A DNA stretch of 64,000 nucleotides from Thelephora terrestris (GCA_015956445.1 WIUZ02000002.1:2666001-2730000); one strand, 5' to 3'. Positions 12,141 to 23,474 are shown, counted from the first letter of the stretch. Notes: generated by a model not told the origin, from the sequence alone. Numbers and translations are program-made.

Positions 12141-13245
12141 GCATCCTTGTTGGCGCGTTATTCTATGGTACGTCGACCATTGTGTCCGTCCGTCCGTGCT
12201 CACCTCTTCTGTCCAACCCATCGTTCTAGGGATCGTCATAGTCCTATTCTTCCTATGTATGGCCGCGTTGTTCGGTTCCGGCTATCCCACGAGGGACGGG
12301 GTCAGGTGGGGACTCGTGGCCTACACGTTCTCTTTCGTGACGATATGCACTGCAATCCATCTCCTCCATCGATAACCGAGAATTCCCTGGCAACGATGCG
12401 CTACCTCCCGGTCCTCTTGGACCAGTACATTATCTACTCCAAGGCGATCAGCACCCTTTCCAATCTCATGTTTCTCTTGAACAACTGGTTGGCCGATGGC
12501 TTCTTGGTGAGTCGGGTGCCAAACTCACTCTCCTGGGTGACTCACGTAAGCCTACTCTGAAGCTCCACCGTTGCTACGTTGTTTATGGACGGAACTACTG
12601 GATCGTCGCCTTCCCATGCCTGATGCACCTGGCCTCTCTGGGTATGTTTTCCGCAAGCCGAGAGCGACACCGTCGGTTAACATCCTCGACGCAGCGATGG
12701 GTATCACGCCCACCTAACAAGCTTCCCAACCGGGCAATTGCAGTTGGAACTCGGTTGCCATCAACTTTGGTCTCCCACCCTCTTTGATTTCTCTGTCGTT
12801 GAATATCCTCCTTACGCTCTTAACCGTCTCACGGCCATCATGCATAGCGGGGACGTTCGAAAGGCCACGGGGACTCCCTCTGGTACCAGCGGACTGTATC
12901 ATCTCTGTGCTCGTAGAGTCTTCTGCTCTATACGCCGTCAATTCTCTGTTGTTTGTTGGACTGTGGGACGCTAATATTCACGTTGCAGACATCTTCTTGC
13001 CGATCCTCGCTGAGACCCAGGTTCGTGGCTGTTCCTATTAACAAGCCCGTGAGGCGTCTGTCTAATCTTGGGTACGACCAGGTCATCCGTCCGTTGTTGG
13101 TTATTCGACCCCTGGTTGACCATAGCGCGTTGACGAGCGACACCATCGTCACATGGAGCGTGCAAATTTGGGAGTCAAGACTTCGGGCGATCAGTTCGGT
13201 GTTGGGATTGAGACGAGGACCCACCTGCATCGCGATAAGGTCTAA
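12140..13245 (+). pseudogene. 7TM family pseudogene 2 (upstream of NLR C)
   Basis: Starts within the exon-1 equivalent (GGCATCCTTGTTGGCGCG, near 12138), so the promoter, ATG and N-terminus are gone. The exon-2 equivalent begins near 12231 (GGATCGTCATAGTCC) and has lost sequence after CACTGCAAT near 12355, breaking the frame. WLADGF, the 79-nt exon-3 equivalent near 12560-12640, exon 4 near 12696 (with an in-frame stop soon after) and exon 5 after CAG near 13081 are recognisable. It ends at TAA 13243-13245 in the same GATAAGGTC context as the intact gene. Its last exon is also shortened. Confidence 0.78.
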
Positions 13246-13892
13246 GGTTCAAAATGCCTCGGAGAATTTTATTCAGTCGAACCCGCTGAGGCCGAAATTC
13301 TGTTGTCTCTTTCGTGCTTGGTGGCGCGCTCGGTTTAATGTTCTCTGCATGGTACTTCTCGACAGAAGTACCCTCCACTTCTGACGATCGCACACACATG
13401 TACGTATTTCGTGTGTAACATCTATCAAGCGATAACAAGTGGTTGTATCGAGCCTGTCGGCGCAACGACGATGAACGCTTGGAGAAAAGCATTTGAGTTT
13501 ACCGGTCTCGACAAACATGACAAGGCATCGAGTGTTCATGAGGTATGATACCACGTGTTGTGGACGCATATGCCTTAAACCCGGACGCACACGTACACAA
13601 GAACCTCAAACCACCAGCAACCCGGCCATCAACTGAAATACCAACCAGATCACGGAGGATCCTCCGGTTCAATCTGCATTCCGTCCGATCGACGTTGGCT
13701 TTTAGCATTACCCTTGCCCAGACCGTTTGTGAGACATCCGTCGCTGGAGGCAGAGCGAAGAACCTTGGCGATCAAGAGCCGGCGCCACCAGAAGGGCTGT
13801 GTCTGCACGAGGCAAACAACCGCCCATATCTACCGGGTTCCTCGTGGCCAACGGGTCACGCGCTTTCCTCACTACCGCCACGATCCTCGACG
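13246..13892 (+). repeat. 7TM-to-NLR spacer, probable NLR C promoter
   Basis: Counterpart of 6144-6799, of nearly the same length, and holds the shared CCCTTGCCCAGACCGTTTG stretch near 13708-13726. No separate gene is seen. Confidence 0.5.
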
Positions 13893-16754
13893 ATGGCTAC
13901 TGAGTCTCAGCGATCTAAAAAGTCCATCGATGGCCTTCTCTCAAAGTTGAACGTGGCTATCCAACTTCTAAGTACTGCAAAGGATGTCTGCGGTGTCGCT
14001 CCAGCCCAAATCGCTTTGGGATCTGCGTGTGTCCTTCTGACTGCGATCAAGGTACGTTCAACTCCTATCCTTTGACGATTACCCCCGGTTCAATTGTATC
14101 CAGGACACCATGGGCAACAGACAGGACTTTGTTCGTCTCGGACTGTCCTGTGCTGATGTGTGTGAAACCCTCGATCGGGGGTTGTACGGGAAAAGATCAG
14201 ACGAACTCAGCGAGTCCGTGCACAAGGCCATCGGGAAACTCACAGCGTGAGTTGACGCCGGTAATACGTACGCCGAGCGGTCCGCTTACCATGGTCTGGA
14301 TTGCAGAACTATGACTGAGATCCAACAAAATGTGACCGAGAAGGGTGAACAGAATTGGGCCTCTAGGTTTTTGAACGCAAGAAACGATAAGGATGCGATT
14401 GCGGCATGGAATCAAGACTTCATGAGGGTCCTCCACGTGTTTAACGTGCGTTCATTCAATCTCGTACGGCATACACTGACGACACCGTTCCAGACCGGAC
14501 TAGCGATCAGCGCCCACGTGGTCGCTGAGGGCTCGTCTAAAAAGTTGGATGTTCAGGCCGAACTGGTTTCGAGTATGTCTCAAAAGTTGGATGTGTTGAC
14601 AAATCAGGAAGGTCCTCACCGCCGAAATTCGGTAAGCGGCGCTTCTTCCCCACCAGCGAAAAAATACTAAACATCGCGCAGACTCAAGCTAGGTCAGCGA
14701 AAATGGATACAATGGGGATCACAGTCTTACTTTTTCGTAGCATCTCTCCCGGAGAATCGCCTCCCCCGGCACCGAAGGACTTTTTCGGGCGCAACGACCT
14801 AATCGAGGAGATCGTTGGTCGTGCCGAAGAGATGGGATCCATCGCTCTCATCGGCGCAGGGGGCATTGGGAAAACAGCTATCGCCCTCGCCGTCCTTCAC
14901 GACGATCGTATCAAGCACCGCTTCGGCGACAACCGCAGATTCATCCGTTGCGATAAGTTCTCAGCTTCGTATGCCAGTTTCCTCGCCCAGCTCTCCAAGG
15001 TCGTCGGTTCCGGCATCAAAAACCCTGACGATTTAGCTCCATTACGACCAATCCTGTCTTCAAAGCCGATGATCCTGTTCCTCGATAATGCCGAATCGAT
15101 TCTCGACCCTCGGGGGACCGAGGCCCAGGATATATACAACGTGGTGGAGGAGCTGAGTCAATTCAGCAACATTTCCCTGGGCATCACCTCCCGTATCTCC
15201 ACCATCCCCACACAGTGCAAGCGCCTAGAAATCCCCACATTATCAATGGAGGCAGCATGCGACATATTCTACAGCACCTACGGTAGCGACAAGCGGTCTG
15301 AGGTCATCGATGACCTTCTCCGACGCCTTGACTTCCATACACTCTCAATCAAACTACTCGCGACCGCCGCATCACACAACATGTGGGACCACGATCGACT
15401 GGCACGGGAATGGGACGCACGCCGCGCGCAAGTACTTCGGACAAACTTTAACGAGAGCCTGGCAGCAACCATCGACTTATCCCTCGCATCCCCGACATTC
15501 CACCACCTCGACTCCAAAGCACGTGAGCTCCTCGGAGTCGTCGCTTTCTTTCCTCAAGGCATCGCCGAGAGCAACCTGGAATGGTTATTCCCCACCATCT
15601 CCAACAGGACAGACATCTTCGACACATTCTGCATCCTCTCCTTAACATCTCGAAGCAGCGGCTTCGTTACGATGCTGGCACCGATCCGAGACTACCTTCT
15701 TCCTCAGCACCCGAAATTATCCCCACTACTCTGCGCGGCCAGGGACTGTTACTTCACCCGGCTGTCGGTAGACGTTCATCCTGAAAAGCCCAGGTTTGGG
15801 GAGGCCCGATGGATCACGTCGGAGGATGTAAACGCCGAGCACCTGCTCGATGTGTTCACCTCCATCGATGCCAACTCGGATGATGTCTGGGATGTTTGTT
15901 TTCACTTCGTGGAGCACCTCGTTTGGCTCAAACCGCGAAGAACCGTGCTGGGACTCAAGGTCGAAGCCCTTCCCGACGATCATTGTTCCAAGCCGAAATG
16001 TTTGTTCCAGCTCGCACGGTTGTTTGAGTATGTCGGTGATTATGCAGAAGAAAACCGACTCCTCACACATACCTTGACACTCGAAAGGCGACGGGGAGAT
16101 GACTGTAAAGTCGCGGAAACATTGAAATTCCTATGCGAGGCGAACCGGATGCAAGGGCACCGCGGGGAAGCGATACAACATGTAAAGGAGGCAATAGAAA
16201 TCAACGAGCGACTCCGTGACACGATCGGGCAAGCAAATTGTTGGAATGATCTTGCGTTCGCGTTGTTCGACGACAGACAGGTCGACGCGGCAGAAGACGC
16301 GGCATTCCGCGCAATCAACCTCGTTTCGGAGAAAGCCCAAGAATCTCTTGTCTGCAATTCTCATCAACTTCTTGGCATGGTATACAATTCCAAGGGCGAA
16401 GTGGAGAAGGCTATTCACCATTTCGAAACGGGACTCGAAATTGCCTCCTCTTTCAACCGCCACGATTACCTATTTTGGCTTCACTACGGCCTGGTGGACA
16501 CATTTTACACTCACAGAAGGTACGACGAAGCAAACACCCGCATCGAACAACTCAAGTTTCGTGCCGCCGACAACTTGTACTACCTGGGCCGCGCGGTGAA
16601 TATGCAGGCTTGGATTTGGTATCGACAAGGGAGGCCCGAGGAGGCGGAACCCGAGGCATTGCGTGCGCTCGAGGCCTACGAGAATGTCGGGGCTGCAAAT
16701 GATGCGGAGTTCTGCAGGTCCCTCCTCCAATCGATTGGCACGGCATGGAAGTGA
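13893..16754 (+). CDS. NB-ARC-TPR NOD-like receptor, copy C
   Basis: Third tandem NLR. Exons 13893-14051, 14104-14246, 14307-14445, 14494-14631, 14682-16754 (883 residues). The first four exons have the same lengths as in copy B (159, 143, 139, 138 nt). N-terminal helical region 1-193; hinge with KKLDV...SQKLDV; NB-ARC P-loop GAGGIGKT at 251-258 and kinase-2 ILFLDNAE at about 324-331; TPR-like repeats about 633-875. The C-terminus is shorter than in B: a small frame change after LLQSIG makes the stop at 16752-16754, upstream of the shared 3' intron at 16786-16844, which therefore falls in the 3' UTR. The new stop itself sits inside another GTGAGC. The next gene downstream is the intact 7TM gene at 20083, beyond block R. 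Confidence 0.9.
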
Positions 16755-16785
16755 GCAATGTCTACTGGTGTTCGAACATCCATTG

Positions 16786-16844
16786 GTGAGCTTCTGGGGA
16801 TAATACTGTGTCGTACACCTGCTAACCCCCTTCTTGATATGTAG
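16786..16844 (+). other. Putative 3' UTR intron of NLR C
   Basis: GTGAGC at 16786, CTGCTAAC branch-like site and TAG ending at 16844 align with the stop-spanning introns of copies A and B. Here the stop codon lies 32 nt upstream. Confidence 0.5.
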
Positions 16845-17492
16845 AACATTATCCTTGAATACTGCTCCCGCTGACCCGGACCGGTGTCCAATTCCTAAAT
16901 CTGGCCCCCTCACCCTCCAATTCCCAAGAACGCACTCTTTTTGTCTAGATTGACCTCCTGTAACCCTGAGTTGCTCCCGAGTCGTTGACACTGGTTTGTC
17001 GCTCGTGCCAGTCGATCTGTATTTAGTCTCGTATGATGATAATTCCCTTGTACTTATAATTCGTCCCCAGCAAGGTTCGCTTGGATCCAACTCTCCCGTT
17101 TGTATACCGCGTGCATCGCGCATGATTTCTCCAGGGTGGTCACAGAAGGGTCTGACGGTGACTTAACCCCATTATTTAATATCGCAGACCAGTAGATTAT
17201 TCTCCCGGTATGCCCCGAGTCACTGTACCAAATATCCTGTGGAACTGCGAAGGAATTCTGGGACTGCACAATCTAAGACATGCACGCGTTGCAGTGGATC
17301 TTGAGGTAGATTCCACATTGTTGGGTCTTTTCCCAATTCGACGCCGCCCGTTTGGAACGATCTTCCTTCGACCCATGGCCACATGATCCCAGTATATACT
17401 CCGCTTCGTTCCTTGTGTTGCGGACGCGATTGAACTCGAAAAGCTAGCTATCGGGCGGCATCTTCGCTACCTCTGAACTTAAAGCTCAGGCT

Positions 17493-17648
17493 ATGCCAGG
17501 TTGGGTAAAGACACTCGGCAGCACTTATCGCCACGTCCCCCATTTTGGGTCAACGATGCTAGTTGTCAGTGGTGCAGCAGTTGCAACTGCTACAACAATG
17601 AACAGTGTTCAACAACAGCCTCCGTTGCCTGTAATTATGACTGATTGA
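17493..17648 (+). CDS. Conserved small ORF (51 aa) downstream of NLR C
   Basis: Counterpart of the 57-residue ORF at 10832-11005. It shares GSTYR, VPHFGSTMLVVS, VQQQPPL and MTD then stop. The length difference is an in-frame six-codon gap near the N-terminus. In this copy a TAG lies in frame upstream, so ATG 17493 is the likely start. Function unknown; it may be non-coding. Confidence 0.3.
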   Translation: MPGWVKTLGSTYRHVPHFGSTMLVVSGAAVATATTMNSVQQQPPLPVIMTD

Positions 17649-17959
17649 CACGGGCTCTGGAAGGTGAACGGTTGCGCTCTTGTCTTGCTGACATGTGGAG
17701 ATATACTGTGATAAACTGGATTTACAGAAGTCAGAGGAGGAGTGTGCTGGACAAAGAGCGCTAACGCACAAACCGTATTCGCAGCGTGATTCTAGGACTC
17801 TGGGACCCTTCCAAATCAACTTCCAGACTCGAAAGATTGAAACGACTCTTACCCTTCGTTCCCTACGCGGGGCTCCTCCCGGAAGCGATAATGACTGCCA
17901 CACAACCACACGATTGTAGGCTTTTCTTCCTAGTCTGAGCATGGACTTCCGTGAGAAGG

Positions 17960-19830
17960 GGTCGGGAAATCTGCACCCTGGGTAGCCCGCAAAGTCGGCA
18001 ACTTCCAGCCGAGGTCGCTGGGCCGCCTGGCAAAGAGACTGAGTTCTTCGCTCGTCAACAAGAATCCCAATCTTGGCGGTCATTGCCCTTGAGATCAACG
18101 ATTCCGACGCGAGGTTTCCATTGATTGGGCGGTTTGATGACCGATCGCACATCTCCTCTTTCCCTCTCCCTTCATGTCGGGTTTTTTTTCCCACGGTGTT
18201 CCTCCCTCGAGGGAGGCCCGTCCTTTGGCCCCAAGGTCATCGGGACACATCTAAACCCATCACAAGATAGGGTTGTGTACAGGAGGACTTGGTTCAAGGC
18301 ACTGGTTAGCTATCCTTGAAATCGCGACGATCGGGGTCGAACGTTCGAGACCTAGAGTTCACCGGCGGGAAGAGAAACCCATGAGGCCAATCGACCCAAA
18401 AGCCCCGACGTCGCACCCAAGTCTTCCTGGGGCAGGTTGACAAGACAAGCCACACTTCTGAAGGAGCCTGGGGGATCAGGCTCCTGGCAACCGATTCTCT
18501 ACCATTCCGCCTTACTGACTCTTCCCCACAGCTAGGCAACAGACATTTTCTGATTTTGCCCATCCCACCACACTCCCTTGTCCCCCCCACCACATTCTTT
18601 ATTATCTAAATTTTCACCCGCCGAGCCATAGGGCACTTCACGCTAGGACGACCTTATCATCCTGTTTTAGTGGAGTTTAAATGGTCCTGAGTCCGAGAGT
18701 ATTGTTTAGAATTACGTAGTTGATCTCGTGTCCTGTACATACGTACGAGCGGACTTCCCGTGGCACGTTAAATCAGAATTCAAAAAAAAAAAAAAAAAAA
18801 TGACCGATCGCAAGGAGGCCGCCGCTGAGGTTGTTAGGTTTTCTGGATCCATATTGATGGCCCAATAGGGTTGCAGGTCATGATGGCGGCTGGAAAGCGG
18901 CTGGGACAGTACCTCTGGGAGCATTAGTTAACGTGTCGTGCGAAGGTCCCCGACCAACACGTCTCACGAGCCGTGCATCAGCTGTTGAAACTTCCCATAT
19001 GCACTCCCAAGAAGGACACCACCCCATGTTTGGATGGCGGGCACGGAAAATATTTCACTGATGCACCTTGGATGCGCCTCACGCCTTCGGTGGAGCAGTG
19101 CGCTAAGTAGTTCGAACGTTGAGCTTTTCATAGAACCGTTCACCTGCGACATCTGTAACTCTAGAGATCAATGAAATGAAATAAGCGTTGCTTTTGTAGC
19201 CCGAATTTGGGGGAGCTGAGCGGTCGGCTGGTCGGCTCGGTCAACGTTGTGGCGTTCCATCCTACAGCTGTTCCTTCTTCTTCGGGTTGCATTATATGAC
19301 CACTAGAGCACCGGCAGATCAGACTACCCGGGAGTACCGCTGTACGAACCATTGATCGCAGCTCTGCGAAGGGACGATCAACTTGAGGGATGCGCCAGCT
19401 TAGAGTGATGGTGGGCGACGCGAGTAATTCAGCACAGCCCAAGGTTGGATGGAAGCGGGTGGTTTCGGCTGTTTCCGGCAGGGTTCTCGTCTCGCGCTCA
19501 CACGCTGAATATGAATATCCAATCTCCCACCGCAAGTGCTCTGCTGACAATGATAAAGCCCGTTCCAACGCGGTTTCGGCCCTGGCTGTCTATTGTAACC
19601 CCTCCAATCTTCCCATGAACCTCTGAAGTTCCGTTCTCCCCTTCCAGGCGCGGGATCAAAGTTCCTGCGCTGCGATCGGATGCTGACTGCGTTCGTCGCT
19701 CCTCCCTCATGGAACCTTTGACCACTACTTTTAGCACTGAATTCTCAAACGCGTCAAACTGGCTTTGTTCGGTCTCGTTCATCAACGGGGGCCAAGTTTG
19801 GCCAAGATCGCCTGCAAATGATGTCAGAAT
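17960..19830. repeat. Block R, copy 3 (interrupted)
   Basis: Third copy of block R, split by the insertion at 18150-18800. After the insertion it continues with GCAAGGAGG near 18808, GGCTCGGTCAACGTTGTGG near 19226 and the 7TM-upstream part to about 19830. Its last part matches 590-1010 ahead of NLR A. Confidence 0.6.
18150..18800 (+). mobile_element. Poly(A)-tailed retroposed insertion with 12-bp TSD
   Basis: TGACCGATCGCA occurs at 18138-18149 and again at 18801-18812, flanking 651 bp that are absent from block R copies 1 and 2. The insert ends in 19 A residues (18782-18800) directly before the second repeat. A 3' poly(A) plus target-site duplication is the mark of target-primed reverse transcription. 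No long ORF is seen. It may be a SINE, a truncated LINE end or a processed pseudogene; I could not tell which. A short CGTTCGAGACC near 18348 resembles a Pol III B box, but no A box is evident. Confidence 0.8.
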
Positions 19831-19961
19831 ATCATTGGCATCAGATCCGTTCGGGCCATTCGCCTTGCTCTCCACCATACCAATGCATGCAGCAACACTT
19901 CTCGTTTTCTCTGCTGGTCGCCTATCACCGGTGTCACCCTTCCATGGAGTCTTCCCAGAGG

Positions 19962-19968
19962 TTTATAA
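19962..19968 (+). promoter_or_regulatory. TATA-like box of the 7TM gene at 20083
   Basis: TTTATAA about 121 nt before the ATG. The same motif at a similar distance precedes four other 7TM genes in the window. Confidence 0.5.
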
Positions 19969-20082
19969 TACCCTGAGGTTCTTCTCTTCCTCCGAGGACC
20001 CTCCCTTCATCCCGGATCTCTCTCCCCCTCCGACACCTCCCTCCACCACTGCGAGGAGACCCCAGCTCCCCCAGTTCAAACC

Positions 20083-21403
20083 ATGTCTGACTCCTCCGAA
20101 AAGCCCTGGTCCAATAATCCCAATGCCCCACAGATACCTTACTCGCTGTATTTCGCTGAGAAGGCCAATTTCGCCGGCATCCTTATCGGCGCGATATTCT
20201 ATGGTACGTCGACCCATTGCGTCCGTCCGTCCGTGCTCACCTTATCTGTTCAACCCGTCGTTCCAGGCATCGTCATAGTTCTATTCTTCCAATGCATGGG
20301 CGCGTTGTTCGGTTCCGGCTATCGCACAAGGGACGGGGTCAGGTGGGGACTCGTGGCCTACACGATGACCACGTTCTCGTTCGTGACGATATTCACTGCG
20401 ATGAACCTCGACATTCAATCCGTTTCCTACATCGACAACCGAGAATTCCCTGGCAACGACGAATTACCTCCTGGACCTCTTGGATACCAGTACCTCGTTT
20501 ACTCCAAGGCGATCAGCATCGTTCCCAACCTTATGTTCCTCCTGAACAACTGGTTGGCCGATGGACTCTTGGTAAGCCCTTTCTCTCGCCCAGATTTCCG
20601 GGTGGCTCACGTAAGCTTTTCTTCTCTGCAGCTCTATCGTTGCTACGTCATTTATTCGAAGAACCGTTTGATCGTCGCCTTCCCGTGCCTGGTGTACCTC
20701 GCCTCTTTGGGTACGTCCTCCCCAAGCCGAAAGCGACGCCGTCGGCTAACATCACTGATACAGCAATGGGTATCATGCTCATCTACCAAACCTCACAACC
20801 GGATAGTAGCATCTGGAACACAATCGCCATCAACTTTGGTCTTCCATACTTTTCGATCTCCCTATCGCTGAACATCCTTCTCACACTCATGATCGTCTCA
20901 CGGCTCATCCTGCACAGCAGGAACATCCGAAAAGCCATGGGGGCTCCCGCTGGTATCAGCGGGTTGTATAAGACCATCATCACCGTGCTCATTGAGTCTT
21001 CTGCCCTCTACGCTGTCAATTCGCTGCTGTTCGTCGGACCGTGGGGCGCGAAGAGTCACGTCGCCGATATATTCTTACCAATTCTCGCTGAGATTCAGGT
21101 TCGTGCTACACTTGTAAGAATGATGAAAAGTGTTCGGCTGATCGTGGTGACGACCAGGTCATCTCTCCCTTGCTGATCATTCGACGAGTGGCTAACCAGA
21201 GCGCACTGACGAGCAACACTATCGTCTCCGGGACCGCGCGTTTCAGGAGTCATGGGAAACTAACGGGCGCTAGCGGTAGTGGTAGTGGGACCCTTCCTGG
21301 CGAGTACCCTCTGGGTTCTGTGGATATGTTTGGGAAGACTTCGGGCGACAAACTCGGAGTTGGGGTTGAAACGACGATCGACTTGCACCACGATAAGGTC
21401 TAG
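20083..21403 (+). CDS. Seven-transmembrane protein of an expanded fungal family (7TM-3)
   Basis: Intact member of a family of unknown function. Exons 20083-20203, 20267-20571, 20632-20710, 20764-21098, 21158-21403 (361 residues). Seven hydrophobic stretches can be read: the exon 1/2 junction (FAGILIGAIFYG to MGALF), LVAYTMTTFSFVTIFTA, the segment before WLADGLLLYRCYVIY, IVAFPCLVYLASL, IAINFGLPYFSISLSL through LTLMIVSRL, ESSALYAVNSLLFV, and IFLPILAEIQ to PLLIIR. A polar loop with NREFPG lies between segments 2 and 3, and a Ser/Gly-rich tail ends the protein, probably in the cytosol. It is not a recognisable pheromone receptor (STE3). It lies downstream of NLR C, and its broken paralogues sit between the NLRs, so membrane sensing for the neighbouring NLRs is a possibility only. 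Confidence 0.87.
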
Positions 21404-22230
21404 GGTTCAAGAGACCTCTGAAAACTTGGTCAAGCCGATATACCTCGTTGAGGTTGGGCCTTTGTCATCTCCCCCATACATACCCATCGTCACTCTCGCC
21501 CGCTTGGGCTTGGTTTAGTTTCTTCGCATAGTCCCCCCCAGACATGTCAACCACGACTTCTCTCTCCCACGATTGTAGATATATATATATATATCGTGTG
21601 TAATGTGTAACTTCACCAGCATGGTTATACATAGATGGGATGATAGGATGCATGAAGATCAACTCCATCGTTTCACCGACGCGTCTCATCAAGCCGTATC
21701 AATGGATTATATCGAGTCTTAGGCGCAACCCACGCAACATCCCACGATGACCGCATGGGAGAAAGAACCGTTGAATTGACCGGTCTCTACGGACATCACC
21801 AGGCTTTGAGCGTCGATGAGGTACCTGGTGATATGTCGTACATATACGCTTATACCTCAACTCCAGACGCACACATATACGGGAACCTCGGGCCCTCGAA
21901 CCAACCAGCGAGCCGGACATCCGAACCAGCAATACACTCACGCCCCACACCGAATGGATACACGAGTCTTCGACGCGATCCGTTACCCTCGGACGGGATA
22001 TCTTTAGGAAGGGGGGTGGATGTCGATGAGTAATGGTCTGCGTATATTAAGTAGTCTTTGAATGGCCTTTCATTTGGAAGATTCATACACATACGCTTCT
22101 GAGCTTCGGGCCCTCGGGGATCCTCCGGTTCCATCGGCTTTTCATCCCACTGACTTTGACACTACGGTTGCCTCCCGGTCACCCAGAGTCTCTAGCCACG
22201 CTCGGACCGTTCGTGTTCAGTGCATGACCC
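21404..22230. repeat. Relic of a fourth 7TM-to-NLR spacer
   Basis: Degenerate match to 6144-6799 and 13246-13892: ACTCCAGACGCACAC near 21859, GGGGATCCTCCGGTTC near 22117, CGGACCGTTCGTGTTCAG near 22203. No NLR follows, so the array seems to end here. An (AT)n run lies near 21577-21594. Confidence 0.45.
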
Positions 22231-23474
22231 TAGATTCAATGGAGGTAGAAAAATCATGTCGCGAGGTCGATTTCGGTCGGCGATAAACTTTTCTAACACC
22301 CCTTCTTTCGAAGCCGACCTCAGCCTCCCGGCCACGCTGAACGTTGCGTTCGATTAGCGGTTATCATTCCGTCCTCGGTGAAGTTGAGAGCGATGGCAGA
22401 TCAAACTGTCCCGGACACCGTAAGTGGCCGAGCCTGAGGATACCAGACTGTCACTCAGGAGGGATAGGCGTAGGGTTTACTTCCTTACTTAGTACAAACA
22501 CGCAAATGAGCCCATCAAATCATCCATTCCTTGACCTATGAATGAAAGACAGGCAGGGGTTTTCACTTCTAAATAAATCTCCTCATTCGACCACACAAAC
22601 TCCCTCACCAACTCGAGCACCTCCCAAGAGAACACCCTCCTACTCCACAGAAAACCGTCAACCACTGTGCCAAAACCCAACGATGTCAACCTGGACTTCG
22701 GGGCCGCTCTCAAGGCGGGAACATCCGACAAGTCCTTGACCAAAAAGGGTAACCTAGGCAACGCAGTGGATATGCCCCCTCAGGGAGCGGGGTGTCTCGC
22801 ACGGCACCACAGGGCGACAGAGATGAATGTATGGAAAAAAACGAAGAAGAAATAAGAGAAGCGAAAAAAAATATGGCCTGGGGTAATTAATTTGCTTGAA
22901 GATTCACTGTCATCGACGGTGACGATGTCATCGACATCCATGGTGGGCAGCGTAAAGCTCCCATAGTATACGAAACTCCTGATCAAAGAGATAAAAGTTA
23001 AATGAATGTACGAGGAGAAGCGGAACCCGAGAAAACCCACCATCTCAGCCTGGTACGTTGACGAGGACAACGGGGAGGACGTTTCTTCCTTACACTAAGA
23101 CTCACGAGAGAACTCTCCATCAGCCACATTGAACGGCGGAAAGAAAACTAGAATGGCGACTCACGGTAAGGACTTGACATGAACTACAGATATCGATGTC
23201 TGTACGTTCCGAGTGAGACCCACTTTAGGGCTCCTAATACCGCCTCATCCTACAATGAGTAGCCGAGGAACAGTCAGATGCAGATCCAACTGTGATATCT
23301 GAGGGAGGAGGTAAACTCACCAGAGGGGGGCCGATGCACCGACAAGGTGTTCGTCTCCCACTCTCCGCTTTTTAAGGAGGGACGGTCGTGGGAATTATTT
23401 GTTTAGGGCCGGTGTGGCAAAGCGTTGGATATATAATGAACTTCTTATTAAGGACGTCTCTAAAGTACAGATAT
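22231..23474. other. Intergenic, no supported gene
   Basis: Only short ORFs without recognisable domains. A low-complexity minus-strand stretch at 22780-23070 includes an acidic DVDDIVTVDD segment, but I could not fit it to a spliced gene. Confidence 0.4.

Noticed and set aside
17559-18194. Minus-strand open frame of 211 codons
   Set aside because: Covers the small ORF, block R and the insertion edge; its frame is not kept in the duplicate at 10.9-11.6 kb.
18340-18362. Possible Pol III B box (CGTTCGAGACC), tRNA-like
   Set aside because: No A box or cloverleaf could be formed around it; the match lies in a self-complementary TCGAACGTTCGA and may be chance.
20083-21403. 7TM genes as STE3-type pheromone receptors
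   Set aside because: Seven segments are present, but the conserved loop (NREFPG) and the WLADGLLLYRC region are not features of STE3, and no pheromone-precursor ORF with a C-terminal CaaX was seen nearby.
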